A DNA stretch of 64,000 bases from Acidobacteriota bacterium (GCA_019639135.1 JAHBSL010000009.1:1-64000); one strand, 5' to 3'; counted from the stretch's first letter, positions 1 to 7,492 are shown. Program-made: numbers and translations. The notes: generated by a model from the sequence alone, not told the origin.

Positions 1-199
1 CCGGCAGCATTTCAGAGACGTCTTCATGGGAAAGATCTTCTGCCTGTTCGGGATCAAGGAGAGCGAAGGCGGGAATGACGAGGTCGCCAACGACGTTCTT
101 GAGCTTCGGGAGCTCGCCGCCGTAGAAATATCGGACCTGGCCATCGACGATCCTTATCGGTATGTTGACCGTTTTCTTTAGCGGGTCGGGAATGATCAT
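1..199 (-). CDS. Hypothetical protein, 3' part cut by window edge
   Basis: The reading frame starts at an ATG whose last bases overlap the TGA stop of the upstream phosphatase gene (ATGA, 4-bp overlap), and it runs off the left edge after about 66 residues. A GGAGG-like ribosome site (TTGGAGGTGCA) sits just upstream of this ATG. The visible N-terminus begins MIIPDPLKKTVNIP and is soluble-looking, without a signal peptide or membrane segment. I do not recognise the family. The 4-bp overlap implies translational coupling to the phosphatase, so it is probably the next gene of that operon. Confidence 0.55.
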   Translation of the reverse strand, partial: MIIPDPLKKTVNIPIRIVDGQVRYFYGGELPKLKNVVGDLVIPAFALLDPEQAEDLSHEDVSEMLP

Positions 200-996
200 T
201 GCACCTCCAAGAACGGCTCTACGGCGTTAACGCGTTCGAGCAGTTCTGCGTTGCTGAATCGCTTGCGCGTGATCGGTTCCCAGCCGGTGTCAATAGCGGT
301 ATCGGTAGGGCAGACGGCACGCCGCCAGCTTAGGTATCTGCCGACCTCGCCGGTGGACGGGTCGCGGCGGGAATAATGATAGATGTGACCGTTCAAGATC
401 TTCTTCGAGTTGTCGCCGTCGAATGCCAGCCACTGTTCATCGCTAAGATATTCGAGAGCTCCTCGAACGGCCGAGATGATGTCTCCGTGCGTCACGACGA
501 CGACGGACTGGCCTTCGCACTCGCGGTGCAGCGTGTCGAAGAAGGTGCGGACACGCATTCGGGCATCCGCGATCGACTCGCCGCCGGGCGGCCGCCAGTA
601 GAGTGCATCTGTTTTCTGTAGGACTATGTTCCGAGGATAGAGACTGGCCTGTTCCGGTATCGGCACCGATCCGATCTCGCCCCAGTCGCGTTCGCGAAGC
701 CGCTGGTCGAGCCGCCATTCGGCATCCGGAAGATCGAGCCGGGCGGCCGTTTCCTGCGTACGGACGTAAGGCGAAGCGTAGTATCTATCGAACCGGGTCC
801 TGATATTTTCGAGTATCCATTTGCCGGCGGTTGCCGCTTGCTCCTGTCCCTCGGGGGTTAGCCGCCAGCGATGCCCCGGGCGTTCACGAAAATCGGGGGT
901 ATATAGGCTGTCGTCTCCTTTCTTGGATCGACTAACGGCCAGATTCCCTTCGCTGTGGCCGTGGCGTACAAGTACTAGGTCTATCGGCATTGTCAT
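196..996 (-). CDS. Histidine phosphatase family protein (phosphoglycerate mutase-like)
   Basis: This 266-residue protein belongs to the histidine phosphatase superfamily, which transfers phosphate through a histidine. The N-terminal signature LVLVRHGHSEG (residues 8-18) contains the catalytic RHG, and VVVVTHGD in the second half carries the second active-site histidine. I chose the ATG at 996 because an AGGAG site lies 7 bases before it and the protein then begins just before the first beta strand. A longer open frame reaching 1182 would run through a hairpin. The gene overlaps its upstream neighbour by 4 bp (ATGA) and its downstream neighbour by 4 bp, so the three are probably co-translated. 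The substrate cannot be read from the sequence. Confidence 0.85.
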   Translation of the reverse strand: MTMPIDLVLVRHGHSEGNLAVSRSKKGDDSLYTPDFRERPGHRWRLTPEGQEQAATAGKWILENIRTRFDRYYASPYVRTQETAARLDLPDAEWRLDQRLRERDWGEIGSVPIPEQASLYPRNIVLQKTDALYWRPPGGESIADARMRVRTFFDTLHRECEGQSVVVVTHGDIISAVRGALEYLSDEQWLAFDGDNSKKILNGHIYHYSRRDPSTGEVGRYLSWRRAVCPTDTAIDTGWEPITRKRFSNAELLERVNAVEPFLEVQ

Positions 997-1124
997 AGAT
1001 TTTCTCCTCGGATTGCAGCAGAAAGCGCATGCCACGAGCGATGGTACTTCTCGATCCGTTTGAGGTTCGTTTCTTGCCGCTTCTTGAACCGGGGCGTCTT
1101 CACCTCGACTTCGGGATCGGGCAT
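993..1124 (-). CDS. Small basic hypothetical protein
   Basis: A 43-residue frame beginning MPDPEVEVKTPRFKKRQ ends in a TGA that overlaps the ATG of the phosphatase gene. It is rich in Lys, Arg and Glu and has no membrane segment. It is the first frame after the tandem hairpins and may be a short leader protein that couples translation into the phosphatase. The ribosome site is weak, and the frame is also open further upstream through the hairpins, so the start is uncertain. I do not recognise a family. Confidence 0.4.
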   Translation of the reverse strand: MPDPEVEVKTPRFKKRQETNLKRIEKYHRSWHALSAAIRGENL

Positions 1125-1150
1125 CGGTCGCTTTCGTGCTGCCGGACAAA

Positions 1151-1190
1151 TAAAAAGCCCGTGTACATCGGGTGATATACACGGGCCTAA
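1151..1190 (-). terminator. Intrinsic terminator-like hairpin in the phosphatase leader
   Basis: On the minus strand GCCCGTGTA pairs perfectly with TACACGGGC across a 12-base loop (1157-1186), followed by TTTTTA. This is the form of a rho-independent terminator reading leftwards. It lies between the promoter at 1259-1286 and the small ORF/phosphatase genes, so it would terminate or attenuate that transcript and not end a gene. Confidence 0.6.
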
Positions 1191-1255
1191 AAAATAAACG
1201 CCTGCCTCGAAGTGATTCCCAAGCGGGACTCGTTTTCGAAACAGGCGTCTCATAT
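1190..1255 (-). ncRNA. Candidate small RNA or attenuator leader
   Basis: The minus-strand transcript expected from the promoter at 1259-1286 starts near 1252. It folds into a long imperfect hairpin: ACGCCTG pairs with CAGGCGT, with an inner TCGAA/TTCGA and a CCC-GCTT-GGG tip, followed by TTATTTTTT. Promoter, stem and U-tract together make a unit of about 60 nt. It could be a short RNA, or the first of two stacked terminators controlling the phosphatase operon. No known riboswitch core was recognised. Confidence 0.35.
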
Positions 1256-1258
1256 TAA

Positions 1259-1286
1259 AGAATACGCCAGTCAGCGAAATTGTCAA
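1259..1286 (-). promoter_or_regulatory. Sigma-70 promoter of the phosphatase leader
   Basis: On the minus strand TTGACA (1286-1281) is followed after 16 bases by TATTCT (1264-1259). This is a strong match to sigma-70 elements. It would start the transcript that passes through the two hairpins into the small ORF and phosphatase. Confidence 0.55.
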
Positions 1287-1464
1287 TGGACGCGCCATAC
1301 CGTCTATCGGTACTGCTGATCAATGGTGAGATCGGGAGATTCAGGTTCTTCGGTTTCGTTGACCTCGCGGGCCAGGAATGCACAGGCGGTACGGCAAAAA
1401 GAAACCGATCAAATCTGAAGCGGGATTCTAATCGGGCAACGAACCAAGATCACACCATATCAAT

Positions 1465-1944
1465 CTAGTCATATGTCAGGCTCGGATACGCATGAACAAC
1501 AAGACGAGTACCCACAGAAGCCTTTGGAACATCCCGCGGCTCGAATTCAGACGCTAGCCTTGGCAAAAGCCACCACATGTCTATTTCCTTTATCGCTAAT
1601 GTAGAATGCAACACTTGCCAACCAAATGGCCACCGGGACCCCAACCATGCGCTACGACGTACTCTGGTTGCAACGCCGGCATTTGTAGGCAAGCCGAAAA
1701 CAATTAAGCCACGGTGACTACTAGTCTTGGTGAGCCATCTCAAAATCGCAAGAACGATCGATCCTCCAGATGTATGGGCCTCATTAGGTTTGCACTTTGG
1801 AAAACAACTTCGATTAAAAAGCCCGCGATAGCGCTTTGGTAGACTTGAATACCTGAGTAATGCTCGAAACGCGCGAATCAAGTCTAAATCTGAGTCCTCG
1901 GCGAAGAATCGCGGATCAAATCGGCACTCTTTTGAAAGCCACAT
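1465..1944 (-). CDS. Hypothetical protein, orphan
   Basis: A 159-residue open frame lies just outside the tRNA-Thr fragment. It has mixed composition with several Trp residues and a basic middle part, and no signal peptide or recognisable motif. No convincing ribosome site precedes its ATG. It is the only sizeable frame in this stretch, but it could be chance. The rest of 1300-1464 shows no gene. Confidence 0.3.
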   Translation of the reverse strand: MWLSKECRFDPRFFAEDSDLDLIRAFRALLRYSSLPKRYRGLFNRSCFPKCKPNEAHTSGGSIVLAILRWLTKTSSHRGLIVFGLPTNAGVATRVRRSAWLGSRWPFGWQVLHSTLAIKEIDMWWLLPRLASEFEPRDVPKASVGTRLVVHAYPSLTYD

Positions 1945-1969
1945 CCTGTGATGATCAGGAAGGTTTTTA

Positions 1970-2015
1970 TGGAGCCACCCATCGGACTTGAACTGATGAC
2001 CTTTCGATTACGAAA
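1970..2015 (-). other. tRNA-Thr (CGT anticodon) 3' fragment, att-like site
   Basis: Read on the minus strand this is the 3' part of a tRNA: anticodon loop TTCGTAA (anticodon CGT, Thr), variable loop, a T-arm with TTCAAGT loop, acceptor strand GGGTGGC, discriminator T and encoded CCA at 1972-1970. The 5' half is absent, and homology stops at the anticodon loop. The T-stem has one mismatch. A 3' tRNA fragment beside a tyrosine recombinase gene is the usual mark of an attachment site. Its orientation places the integrated DNA at higher coordinates and the intact tRNA at the far end, outside what I can see. Confidence 0.75.
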
Positions 2016-2029
2016 CTCGGGTCATTGGT

Positions 2030-2090
2030 TTTTCACAAGTTCTCAGTACTCCTCAGAAGTCCTCAACTGTTGCAAATACACGAGTAAACG
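2030..2090. repeat. Recombinase arm-type repeats beside the att site
   Basis: Next to the tRNA fragment there is TTTTTCACA and then a series of CTCAG/CTCAA-like units (TCTCAGTAC, CCTCAGAAG, CCTCAACTG) spaced by about 11 bases. Regularly spaced short repeats next to a tRNA core are typical of tyrosine-recombinase arm sites. A comparable TTTTCACA followed by ACTGAG-type units occurs beside the second tRNA fragment near 30.2 kb. Confidence 0.4.
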
Positions 2091-2093
2091 GAA

Positions 2094-2164
2094 TTGCCAA
2101 ATTCTCAGTAGTTCGCTATAATCAGCCCAAATTACGTTTGAAGGTGTGAGTCAAGGTGTGAGTC
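2094..2164 (+). promoter_or_regulatory. Integrase promoter with tandem 12-bp operator repeats
   Basis: TTGCCA (2094-2099), a 17-base spacer and a perfect TATAAT (2117-2122) form a strong sigma-70 promoter. The 12-base unit AAGGTGTGAGTC is repeated back to back at 2141-2152 and 2153-2164, downstream of the expected start site. Its position suits a repressor or the recombinase itself controlling the integrase gene. Confidence 0.6.
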
Positions 2165-2186
2165 ACGGGATGAAAGGGGTGTAGTC

Positions 2187-3443
2187 TTGAAGCAAGAAAC
2201 GAAGCCGGCCAAAGTTCGATCCGAGACAAAACGTTCTCGCGATTGGGGGATCATTCGCAAAAAGGACCGCTCGGGTTCCTATCACTGGTATGCCCGGATC
2301 GTGCGGGCAGACGCCAGCGGACGAAAGCGTCAATTCGTAGCAAAGGCGGACAACAAGACCCACGCCCGGCAGCTCCGCGATGAAATGGAGCTCAAATTTG
2401 CCCGGAGCGGGCCTCGCGAGATCGACGGTGACCGGATCACCTTTCGACAGCTTGCGGAGTCGTACCGGAAGCGGCGTGTGATACCTCCGGAATACCACCA
2501 GACCCGCGATGGTCTGCGAAAGGTCGCGGGGCTCCGGTCATACCAGTCAGTTGGACACTACATTGATACACTTGTCGCCCATTTCGGCAGGCGACGGATT
2601 CGCGACATAAGCCACGCGGACATTGAGGACTTCAAACGACAGAGGCTGAAGACGCCGACTCGCCGCGGTGAGCGCAGCATTGCGGATGTAAACCGAACTC
2701 TCGCTCAGATGCGTTGTGTCATGCGCTTTGCGGTCCAGAACGGCTGGCTCCATCGGTCGCCCTTCGAGCTCGGTGTGCCGCTTATATCTCTCGGCAACGA
2801 GATCAAGCGCGAGCGGGTATTGACCTTTGCGGAAGAAGAGAGATTTCTTGCTGCCTGCGAAGCGACCCGCGTGGTCGAGTACGTCCGCGACGGTAAGGCG
2901 ATAAAGGCGAGCATTGCCGGTGGTCGTGGGCTGATCCGCTCGATCTTCTTGACCGCGATAGATACCGCAATGAGAAGGGGCGAATTGCTCAAACTTAAGT
3001 GGGAAGACGTTAACCTCGATGCCCGCTTGATAACCGTGACGGTGACGAGCAGCAAGACCGCGAGGGCCCGAACGATCGGAATGACCTCAAGGGTCTTTCG
3101 TGAATTTGAGGAACTGACCGAAAGCACTGGAGCATTTCCGGGTGAGAATGTCTTCCGCATCGCCGACTTCAAGCGTTCGTTTGCAGCCATCTGTCGGGAA
3201 GCGGAGTTAGAAGACCTTCGGTTTCATGACCTCAGACACACGGCAATAACACGGATGGTAAACGCCGGCCTTCCGGCGGCCGAGGTAATGAAGATCTCAG
3301 GACACACTCAATGGACGACGTTTGCACGCTACGTGAACCCGACGACCGATACGGTACGCAAGGTAGCCAACGTCCTGAGCGAATACGTAGCGGTAAGAGC
3401 AACCTCGGCCAGTCCGATCCTGCATTCGAATGGGATTCAATAA
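2187..3443 (+). CDS. Phage-type tyrosine recombinase (integrase)
   Basis: This 418-residue site-specific recombinase integrates or excises the element next to the tRNA-Thr fragment. The N-terminal 80 residues look like an AP2-like arm-binding domain, followed by a SAM-like core-binding domain. The catalytic set is complete: R263 (TAMRRGELLKLKW), K290, H347 and R350 (HDLRH), H373 (SGHTQW) and nucleophile Y382 (FARYVNPT). The start is TTG with AAGGGG about 8 bases upstream; no ATG exists before the arm-binding region. Promoter and operator repeats lie directly upstream. The gene looks intact, so the element may still be active. Confidence 0.93.
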   Translation: MKQETKPAKVRSETKRSRDWGIIRKKDRSGSYHWYARIVRADASGRKRQFVAKADNKTHARQLRDEMELKFARSGPREIDGDRITFRQLAESYRKRRVIPPEYHQTRDGLRKVAGLRSYQSVGHYIDTLVAHFGRRRIRDISHADIEDFKRQRLKTPTRRGERSIADVNRTLAQMRCVMRFAVQNGWLHRSPFELGVPLISLGNEIKRERVLTFAEEERFLAACEATRVVEYVRDGKAIKASIAGGRGLIRSIFLTAIDTAMRRGELLKLKWEDVNLDARLITVTVTSSKTARARTIGMTSRVFREFEELTESTGAFPGENVFRIADFKRSFAAICREAELEDLRFHDLRHTAITRMVNAGLPAAEVMKISGHTQWTTFARYVNPTTDTVRKVANVLSEYVAVRATSASPILHSNGIQ

Positions 3444-3640
3444 CGCCGGAGCGTATGGCGATGTCGCCCGATGCGTCGGTATAGCTGAAGACCCCAACTC
3501 GATTAGATTGCGAGATGGCGAACTAAGAACAATGTTCGTCACGAATCTGTCCTCGCCTAAAGGTGCGGAATCCGTTACCTCAATCCGGGCTTTCGCTTGA
3601 TTGAGCATTTAGCTCGATGATAAATGGGGCGGGCGATCAT

Positions 3641-3663
3641 AATGTGGACTGGGTGGTCTATAT
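3641..3663. promoter_or_regulatory. TetR-type operator before the tetR gene
   Basis: The dyad ATGTGGACT, a 4-base centre and GGTCTATAT sits 26 bases before the TetR gene. It is an imperfect copy of the better palindrome at 4340-4361 before the tautomerase gene. The shared GGACT-N4-rGTC core suggests one regulator binds both sites and controls its own gene. Confidence 0.55.
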
Positions 3664-3688
3664 TGTTTGAATCTGATAGACTTATCGC

Positions 3689-4273
3689 ATGGCACGGCCG
3701 TTTGAGTTTGAGAGATCGGAGGTCCTGGAGAGGGCAATGGAAGTCTTCTGGGCGAAAGGGTATGAGGCAACCTCGCTGCAGGACCTGATAGACGCAATGG
3801 GGCTTTCGAAGAGCAGTTTCTATAACGCTTTCGACAGCAAGCACCATCTATTCACAGAGACACTTCGGCATTATAACGAGTGCATGACCACTCCTCTTGC
3901 GTCTGCGCTGATGGACTCCAAATCGGGATTGACGTTCATCAAGGCCGTGTTTGAAGAGATAATCGATCAATCAAAGACCTCCGCCGGAATGAAAGGCTGT
4001 TTCTTAATGAATACGGCTACCGAGTTTGCGCAGAGTGATCCCGAAATCGGCTCGATAATGAACTCGGGTCTCAAGAAGATCGAAACGATCTTTCATCATG
4101 CGATCCTAAAGGCTCAGGATGCCGGGGAGATACCTGCGGACAAAGATGCCTCGGCTCTCGCGAAATTTCTCGTTAGCAACATGAGCGGGCTCAAGACAAT
4201 GGTGAAGGCAGGAATAAAACCGGCCCATTTACAGTCGATTGTCAATACCCTGGTCGCGTCACTGAACGCATAG
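3689..4273 (+). CDS. TetR/AcrR family transcriptional regulator
   Basis: A 194-residue repressor. Residues 1-60 form the TetR helix-turn-helix, with recognition segment around TSLQDLIDAMGLSKSSFYNAF. The rest is the all-helical ligand-binding and dimer domain. Matching dyads lie just upstream of this gene and between it and the following tautomerase/CMD genes, so it most likely represses both units until a small ligand binds. The neighbours (tautomerase and a CxxC CMD protein) suggest a reactive electrophile or aromatic as inducer; this is inference. Confidence 0.9.
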   Translation: MARPFEFERSEVLERAMEVFWAKGYEATSLQDLIDAMGLSKSSFYNAFDSKHHLFTETLRHYNECMTTPLASALMDSKSGLTFIKAVFEEIIDQSKTSAGMKGCFLMNTATEFAQSDPEIGSIMNSGLKKIETIFHHAILKAQDAGEIPADKDASALAKFLVSNMSGLKTMVKAGIKPAHLQSIVNTLVASLNA

Positions 4274-4307
4274 GCGGACGGGTTTCGGGAAAATGCTTCA
4301 AGCCTGG

Positions 4308-4361
4308 TTGACATTATGGACTGAGCGGTTCATACTCACTTATGGACTGACTAGTCCATAA
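4308..4361 (+). promoter_or_regulatory. Promoter and TetR operator of the tautomerase-CMD operon
   Basis: TTGACA (4308-4313), a 17-base spacer and CATACT (4331-4336) form the promoter. The spacer contains a half-site ATTATGGACT. A palindrome with 9-base arms (TTATGGACT, 4 bases, AGTCCATAA) covers 4340-4361, close to the expected start site. Bound repressor would block both promoter recognition and clearance. Confidence 0.65.
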
Positions 4362-4381
4362 TACTGATTAGGGAGAATTAC

Positions 4382-4606
4382 ATGCCTTTAGCGCAATTGA
4401 AAGGAATCAGCGGTTACCTTACTGCCGAGCAAAAGAAGGAACTGATCCGGAGGGTCACTGACGCGATCGTTTCAGTCGAAGGAGAGGGGTTGCGCCCGGT
4501 AACCTGGGTGATCGTGGAGGATGTGCCGGAAGGCCAATGGGGTGTTGGCGGTGATACACCGACATCAGCAGACCTCAAGAAACTGTCGCAGAACGCGACA
4601 AATTAA
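4382..4606 (+). CDS. Tautomerase family protein (4-oxalocrotonate tautomerase-like)
   Basis: A 74-residue tautomerase. Proline directly follows the initiator Met, so removal of Met would expose the catalytic N-terminal Pro. The length is typical for the family, whose members act as oligomers on keto-enol substrates or dehalogenate small acids. GGGAGA precedes the ATG. It shares the TetR-controlled promoter with the CMD gene 22 bp downstream. Confidence 0.88.
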   Translation: MPLAQLKGISGYLTAEQKKELIRRVTDAIVSVEGEGLRPVTWVIVEDVPEGQWGVGGDTPTSADLKKLSQNATN

Positions 4607-4628
4607 ATACAACAAACGGAGAAAAAAA

Positions 4629-5183
4629 ATGTCATTAAATGTACTAACAACTGAGAATGCTGAGGAAAAATCGGCAGTGGTTCTAAACGACGTAAAGGCG
4701 AAGTTTGGATTCGTTCCAAATCTTATGGGCGTGTTTGCTCATTCGCCCGAGGCCCTCAAGGGCTACTTGACGCTAGGCGAGCTTGTCGATCAGACCTCGC
4801 TTTCACCGACCGAACGGCAGATAGTGCTTTTGGGTGTCAGCGAGGAAAATAACTGCGAGTACTGTATCGCGGCACACTCGACCATTTCGTCGATGCAGGG
4901 CATCGATGCAGATGTGGTAAACGCCGTTCGTGAGAACCGAGCGATCGCAGACATCAAGCTTGAGGGGCTACGCCGGTTTACAAAGGCTGTGGTTTCTAAG
5001 CGCGGATTCGTTTCAGATGAGGATATTCGGGAATTCGAATCCGTCGGTTATACGAAGAAAAATGTCCTTGAAGTAATTCTCGCCACAGCGATGAAAACCC
5101 TTTCGAACTATACGAATCACATCGCAAAAACGCCTCTCGACGAAGCGTTTGAACCGGCTCGCTGGAAAGCGACAGCCGCATAG
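4629..5183 (+). CDS. Carboxymuconolactone decarboxylase/AhpD-like protein
   Basis: This 184-residue CMD-domain protein carries the AhpD-type redox motif in NNCEYCIAAHS (CxxC followed by His), which in relatives supports thiol-dependent peroxide reduction. I chose the ATG at 4629 because CGGAG lies just upstream and the family fold begins there; the open frame continues upstream into the tautomerase gene without homology. It is the second gene of the TetR-controlled operon and is followed by a terminator. The normal CEYC motif contrasts with the CHY-UGA version in the gene at 8.4-8.9 kb. Confidence 0.88.
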   Translation: MSLNVLTTENAEEKSAVVLNDVKAKFGFVPNLMGVFAHSPEALKGYLTLGELVDQTSLSPTERQIVLLGVSEENNCEYCIAAHSTISSMQGIDADVVNAVRENRAIADIKLEGLRRFTKAVVSKRGFVSDEDIREFESVGYTKKNVLEVILATAMKTLSNYTNHIAKTPLDEAFEPARWKATAA

Positions 5184-5210
5184 CACCCACCCGCAACCTC
5201 GAAGGACAAA

Positions 5211-5245
5211 GAACGGAGTCGGCCTTAGCGGCTCCGTTTTCTTTT
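5211..5245 (+). terminator. Rho-independent terminator after the CMD gene
   Basis: ACGGAG pairs with CTCCGT around a GC-rich loop and is followed by TTTTCTTTT. It ends the TetR-controlled operon. Confidence 0.7.
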
Positions 5246-5499
5246 GGAAAACGCGAAAACCGCACGAACTTTTTTCGCAACAGGAACGAAAAACAAATGC
5301 TCGTATTAAAACAAATAATACCCAAAGAAAGTTCCTTATTCCCAAGGCTCGCCAAAAAGTCTCGAAGAAAAAAAGCGGGCGAATTTTCAAGAAAATTTCG
5401 GTGAAACGGGAATAGTCGACTGGGGTCAGTGTATCACTCCTCGAACACCCGCACATCGGTGCAGTGAAATTCAACTAACTTCCTTAAGGAGAAATCAAA
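5246..5499 (+). other. A-rich leader region before the thioredoxin gene
   Basis: About 250 bp without a credible gene. It is rich in A-tracts and contains a near-palindrome at 5381-5399 (GAATTTTC, AA, GAAAATTTC). It probably holds the promoter of the thioredoxin/CcdA operon, but I could not assign -35/-10 elements with confidence. Confidence 0.4.
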
Positions 5500-5928
5500 A
5501 TGAAAAAAATCGCTACTTTCTTGCTTTCAACAGCACTTGTTTTCGGACTCGGTTCATTCGCTGCGCAGGCCTTTGCTGCCGGTAATGATGGCGAAGCCGG
5601 CCCGGTCGCGGCGAAGAAAAAGGTCACTGTTGCGGTCATCAAGGCCGAATGGTGCTCGGCATGTAAAAAGGTCGAGCCGATCATGATGGAACTGATGCAG
5701 CAATATGGTGACAGGATCGAATTCGTAATGCTCGATGTTTCGAATGATGAGTCAACCGCCCAGGCCGCAGCAAAGGCTAAGTCGCTAGGTCTCAGCAACT
5801 TCTTTGAAGCGAACAAGAAAAAGACCTCGACCGTCGGCGTCTTCAAGTCCGGCCGGCAGACCTACGTAACAGCAATGAATTACAACAAGAGCGACTACGA
5901 GACGGCTTTTAACAGGGCACTCAGCTAG
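5500..5928 (+). CDS. Secreted thioredoxin-fold protein
   Basis: A 142-residue exported thioredoxin. Residues 1-26 are a signal peptide ending AQAFA. The active site is WCSACK (C52, C55) at the head of a thioredoxin fold. TAAGGAG precedes the ATG. It is followed by a CcdA/DsbD-like membrane electron carrier and a TlpA-like lipoprotein, so it probably receives electrons from the cytoplasm through that carrier and reduces disulfides outside the membrane. Confidence 0.88.
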   Translation: MKKIATFLLSTALVFGLGSFAAQAFAAGNDGEAGPVAAKKKVTVAVIKAEWCSACKKVEPIMMELMQQYGDRIEFVMLDVSNDESTAQAAAKAKSLGLSNFFEANKKKTSTVGVFKSGRQTYVTAMNYNKSDYETAFNRALS

Positions 5929-5948
5929 GCCGCACGATCGAGATCGAC

Positions 5949-6041
5949 ATTACCGGGCGTTTGGGGACTGTCCCGGTAATTCGGGGAGAGAAGGGTGGTA
6001 AATGGGATTTGCGGGAATACCATTTCCTGCCTTCTCTCCCC
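5949..6041 (+). repeat. Two consecutive hairpins between thioredoxin and ccdA-like genes
   Basis: ATTACCGGG (5949-5957) pairs with CCCGGTAAT (5972-5980). Directly after it GGGGAGAGAAGG (5983-5994) pairs with CCTTCTCTCCCC (6030-6041), with an inner GGTAAATGG/CCATTTCC stem. Neither is followed by a U-tract. They may be an mRNA-stabilising or processing element, or a REP-like intergenic repeat. The open frame that passes through them is not thought to be coding. Confidence 0.6.
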
Positions 6042-6098
6042 AAATCTTTGGGGCGGCGCATTTGCCGAGGTCATCGAAACGAGACAGAGAATTTCGAA

Positions 6099-6836
6099 AT
6101 GGAAAGTTTAGTCGGAAATTTGGACACTTATCTTGCGGGCAATTCGTTGCTCGCTTTCCCTGCGGCATTCATTGCCGGCCTGCTGATCAGTTTCACTCCG
6201 TGTGTTTATCCGATCATACCGATACAACTTGGCTTCATCGGCGGGCGGACGGCGGCAGCGGCAGGAGGAGGCGAACTTGGCGGCAAGTTCAACCTGACGG
6301 GCTTTCGGCTTTCGGTGTTGTTCGTCATCGGAATGGCGATCGTTTATGCCGCACTCGGTGCGTTTGCAAGCCTTACCGGTACGCTCTTTGGTTCGTGGGC
6401 GGCAAGTCCTTGGACGTACATCATTGTCGGCAATGTCATTCTCATCCTGTCGCTTTCGATGTTTGACGTTTTCTCACTCCAGGCTCCGCAATTCCTTTCG
6501 CGTTGGAATCCGGAAAAGAAGGGCAATGGCAATGTTTCGGCGCTTCTGATCGGGGCGTCCTCGGGTCTGGTAGTCGGGCCGTGCACAGCTCCGGCTCTAG
6601 GGGCGACACTTGCTTACGTGGGGACACAGGGGAACGTTCTTTTCGGGACGATGGTGCTTTTTGTATTCGCGCTCGGAATGGGTGCGCTGATGATCGTGCT
6701 CGGTACATTCAGCGGGGCATTAACGATGCTTCCGCGTTCGGGTGGCTGGATGAGCAAGGTCAAGATCGCCTTCGGCATCGGGATGATCCTTATAGCGCAG
6801 TACCTATTTGTTCAGGCGGGTATGTTGTTTCTTTGA
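6099..6836 (+). CDS. CcdA/DsbD-like cytochrome c biogenesis membrane protein
   Basis: A 245-residue polytopic membrane protein of the DsbD transmembrane family that carries electrons across the inner membrane. It has about six hydrophobic segments and the paired cysteines of the family: FTPC (C35) in the first helix and GPCTAP (C162) in the fourth. I start it at the ATG at 6099, because the longer frame to 5961 runs through strong hairpins. It lies between two exported thioredoxin-fold genes, its likely partners. Confidence 0.88.
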   Translation: MESLVGNLDTYLAGNSLLAFPAAFIAGLLISFTPCVYPIIPIQLGFIGGRTAAAAGGGELGGKFNLTGFRLSVLFVIGMAIVYAALGAFASLTGTLFGSWAASPWTYIIVGNVILILSLSMFDVFSLQAPQFLSRWNPEKKGNGNVSALLIGASSGLVVGPCTAPALGATLAYVGTQGNVLFGTMVLFVFALGMGALMIVLGTFSGALTMLPRSGGWMSKVKIAFGIGMILIAQYLFVQAGMLFL

Positions 6837-6870
6837 TACGGCCACGAGGGCCGTGATACAGGGTTTGATT

Positions 6871-7419
6871 ATGAATAGACTTACCGGTTTTATAACAGTT
6901 GCAATATTAGCGGCTTTGGCAGTCGGCTCGGCCGCTTGCGGGATCGGGACGGCAAAGACCGAGAACGCGCCGGATCGGGTCTCAGTCGTAAGGACTGAGC
7001 GGGGAACTGCGGTAGGACAGTTAGCCCCGGAATTTGAGCTGGCCAAAACCGACGGTACGAAGATCTCGCTCAAAGAACTAGAAGGCAGTCCGGCGATGAT
7101 AGTTTTCTGGACCGCATGGTGCCCGGTCTGCAAAGAGGAAGCTCCGCACGTGAACGAGATCTTCGAGGAATTCGGTCCGAAGGGGCTGAACGTAGTTGGG
7201 ATCAATATCGGCGAGAGCGAAGCTCGAGTGCAGGAAGGCATCAAGGATTTTGGCATCAAATACACGGTTGCAAAGGATACGACGACCTCCGTGGCTAAGA
7301 GCTATAAGGTGGTTGGCACACCGACTGTCGTTATTCTTGATAAGAAAGGGACGGTCAAATACTTCGGCAACGAAATACCAAAAAACTCGGGCGAACTTAT
7401 CGCCTCGCTGTTGTTGTAG
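6871..7419 (+). CDS. TlpA-like thioredoxin lipoprotein
   Basis: A 182-residue redoxin. The N-terminus has a signal peptide with lipobox GSAAC (Cys23), so it is probably membrane-anchored. A TlpA/ResA-like fold follows, with WCPVC (C84, C87) and the cis-Pro segment GTPTVV. The ATG at 6871 is preferred because upstream codons encode no signal peptide. With the two preceding genes it forms a periplasmic disulfide-reducing set. Confidence 0.88.
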   Translation: MNRLTGFITVAILAALAVGSAACGIGTAKTENAPDRVSVVRTERGTAVGQLAPEFELAKTDGTKISLKELEGSPAMIVFWTAWCPVCKEEAPHVNEIFEEFGPKGLNVVGINIGESEARVQEGIKDFGIKYTVAKDTTTSVAKSYKVVGTPTVVILDKKGTVKYFGNEIPKNSGELIASLLL

Positions 7420-7492
7420 GCAGTTTGGTTTCGAAAGCGGGACGCAGAATCAGCGTATATGCCCAAGGGATCGCGGTGCCGGGATCGAAAGT

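Noticed and set aside
1280..1468. 62-residue plus-strand frame
   Set aside because: It overlaps the minus-strand promoter, has no ribosome site and no protein-like features.
1970..2015. Intact tRNA-Thr gene
   Set aside because: Only the part from the anticodon loop to CCA is present; no 5' acceptor strand or D-arm follows, and the T-stem has a mismatch.
5961..6098. Extension of the CcdA-like protein by 46 residues
   Set aside because: The region forms two strong hairpins and encodes no plausible membrane or signal segment; the ATG at 6099 fits the family.
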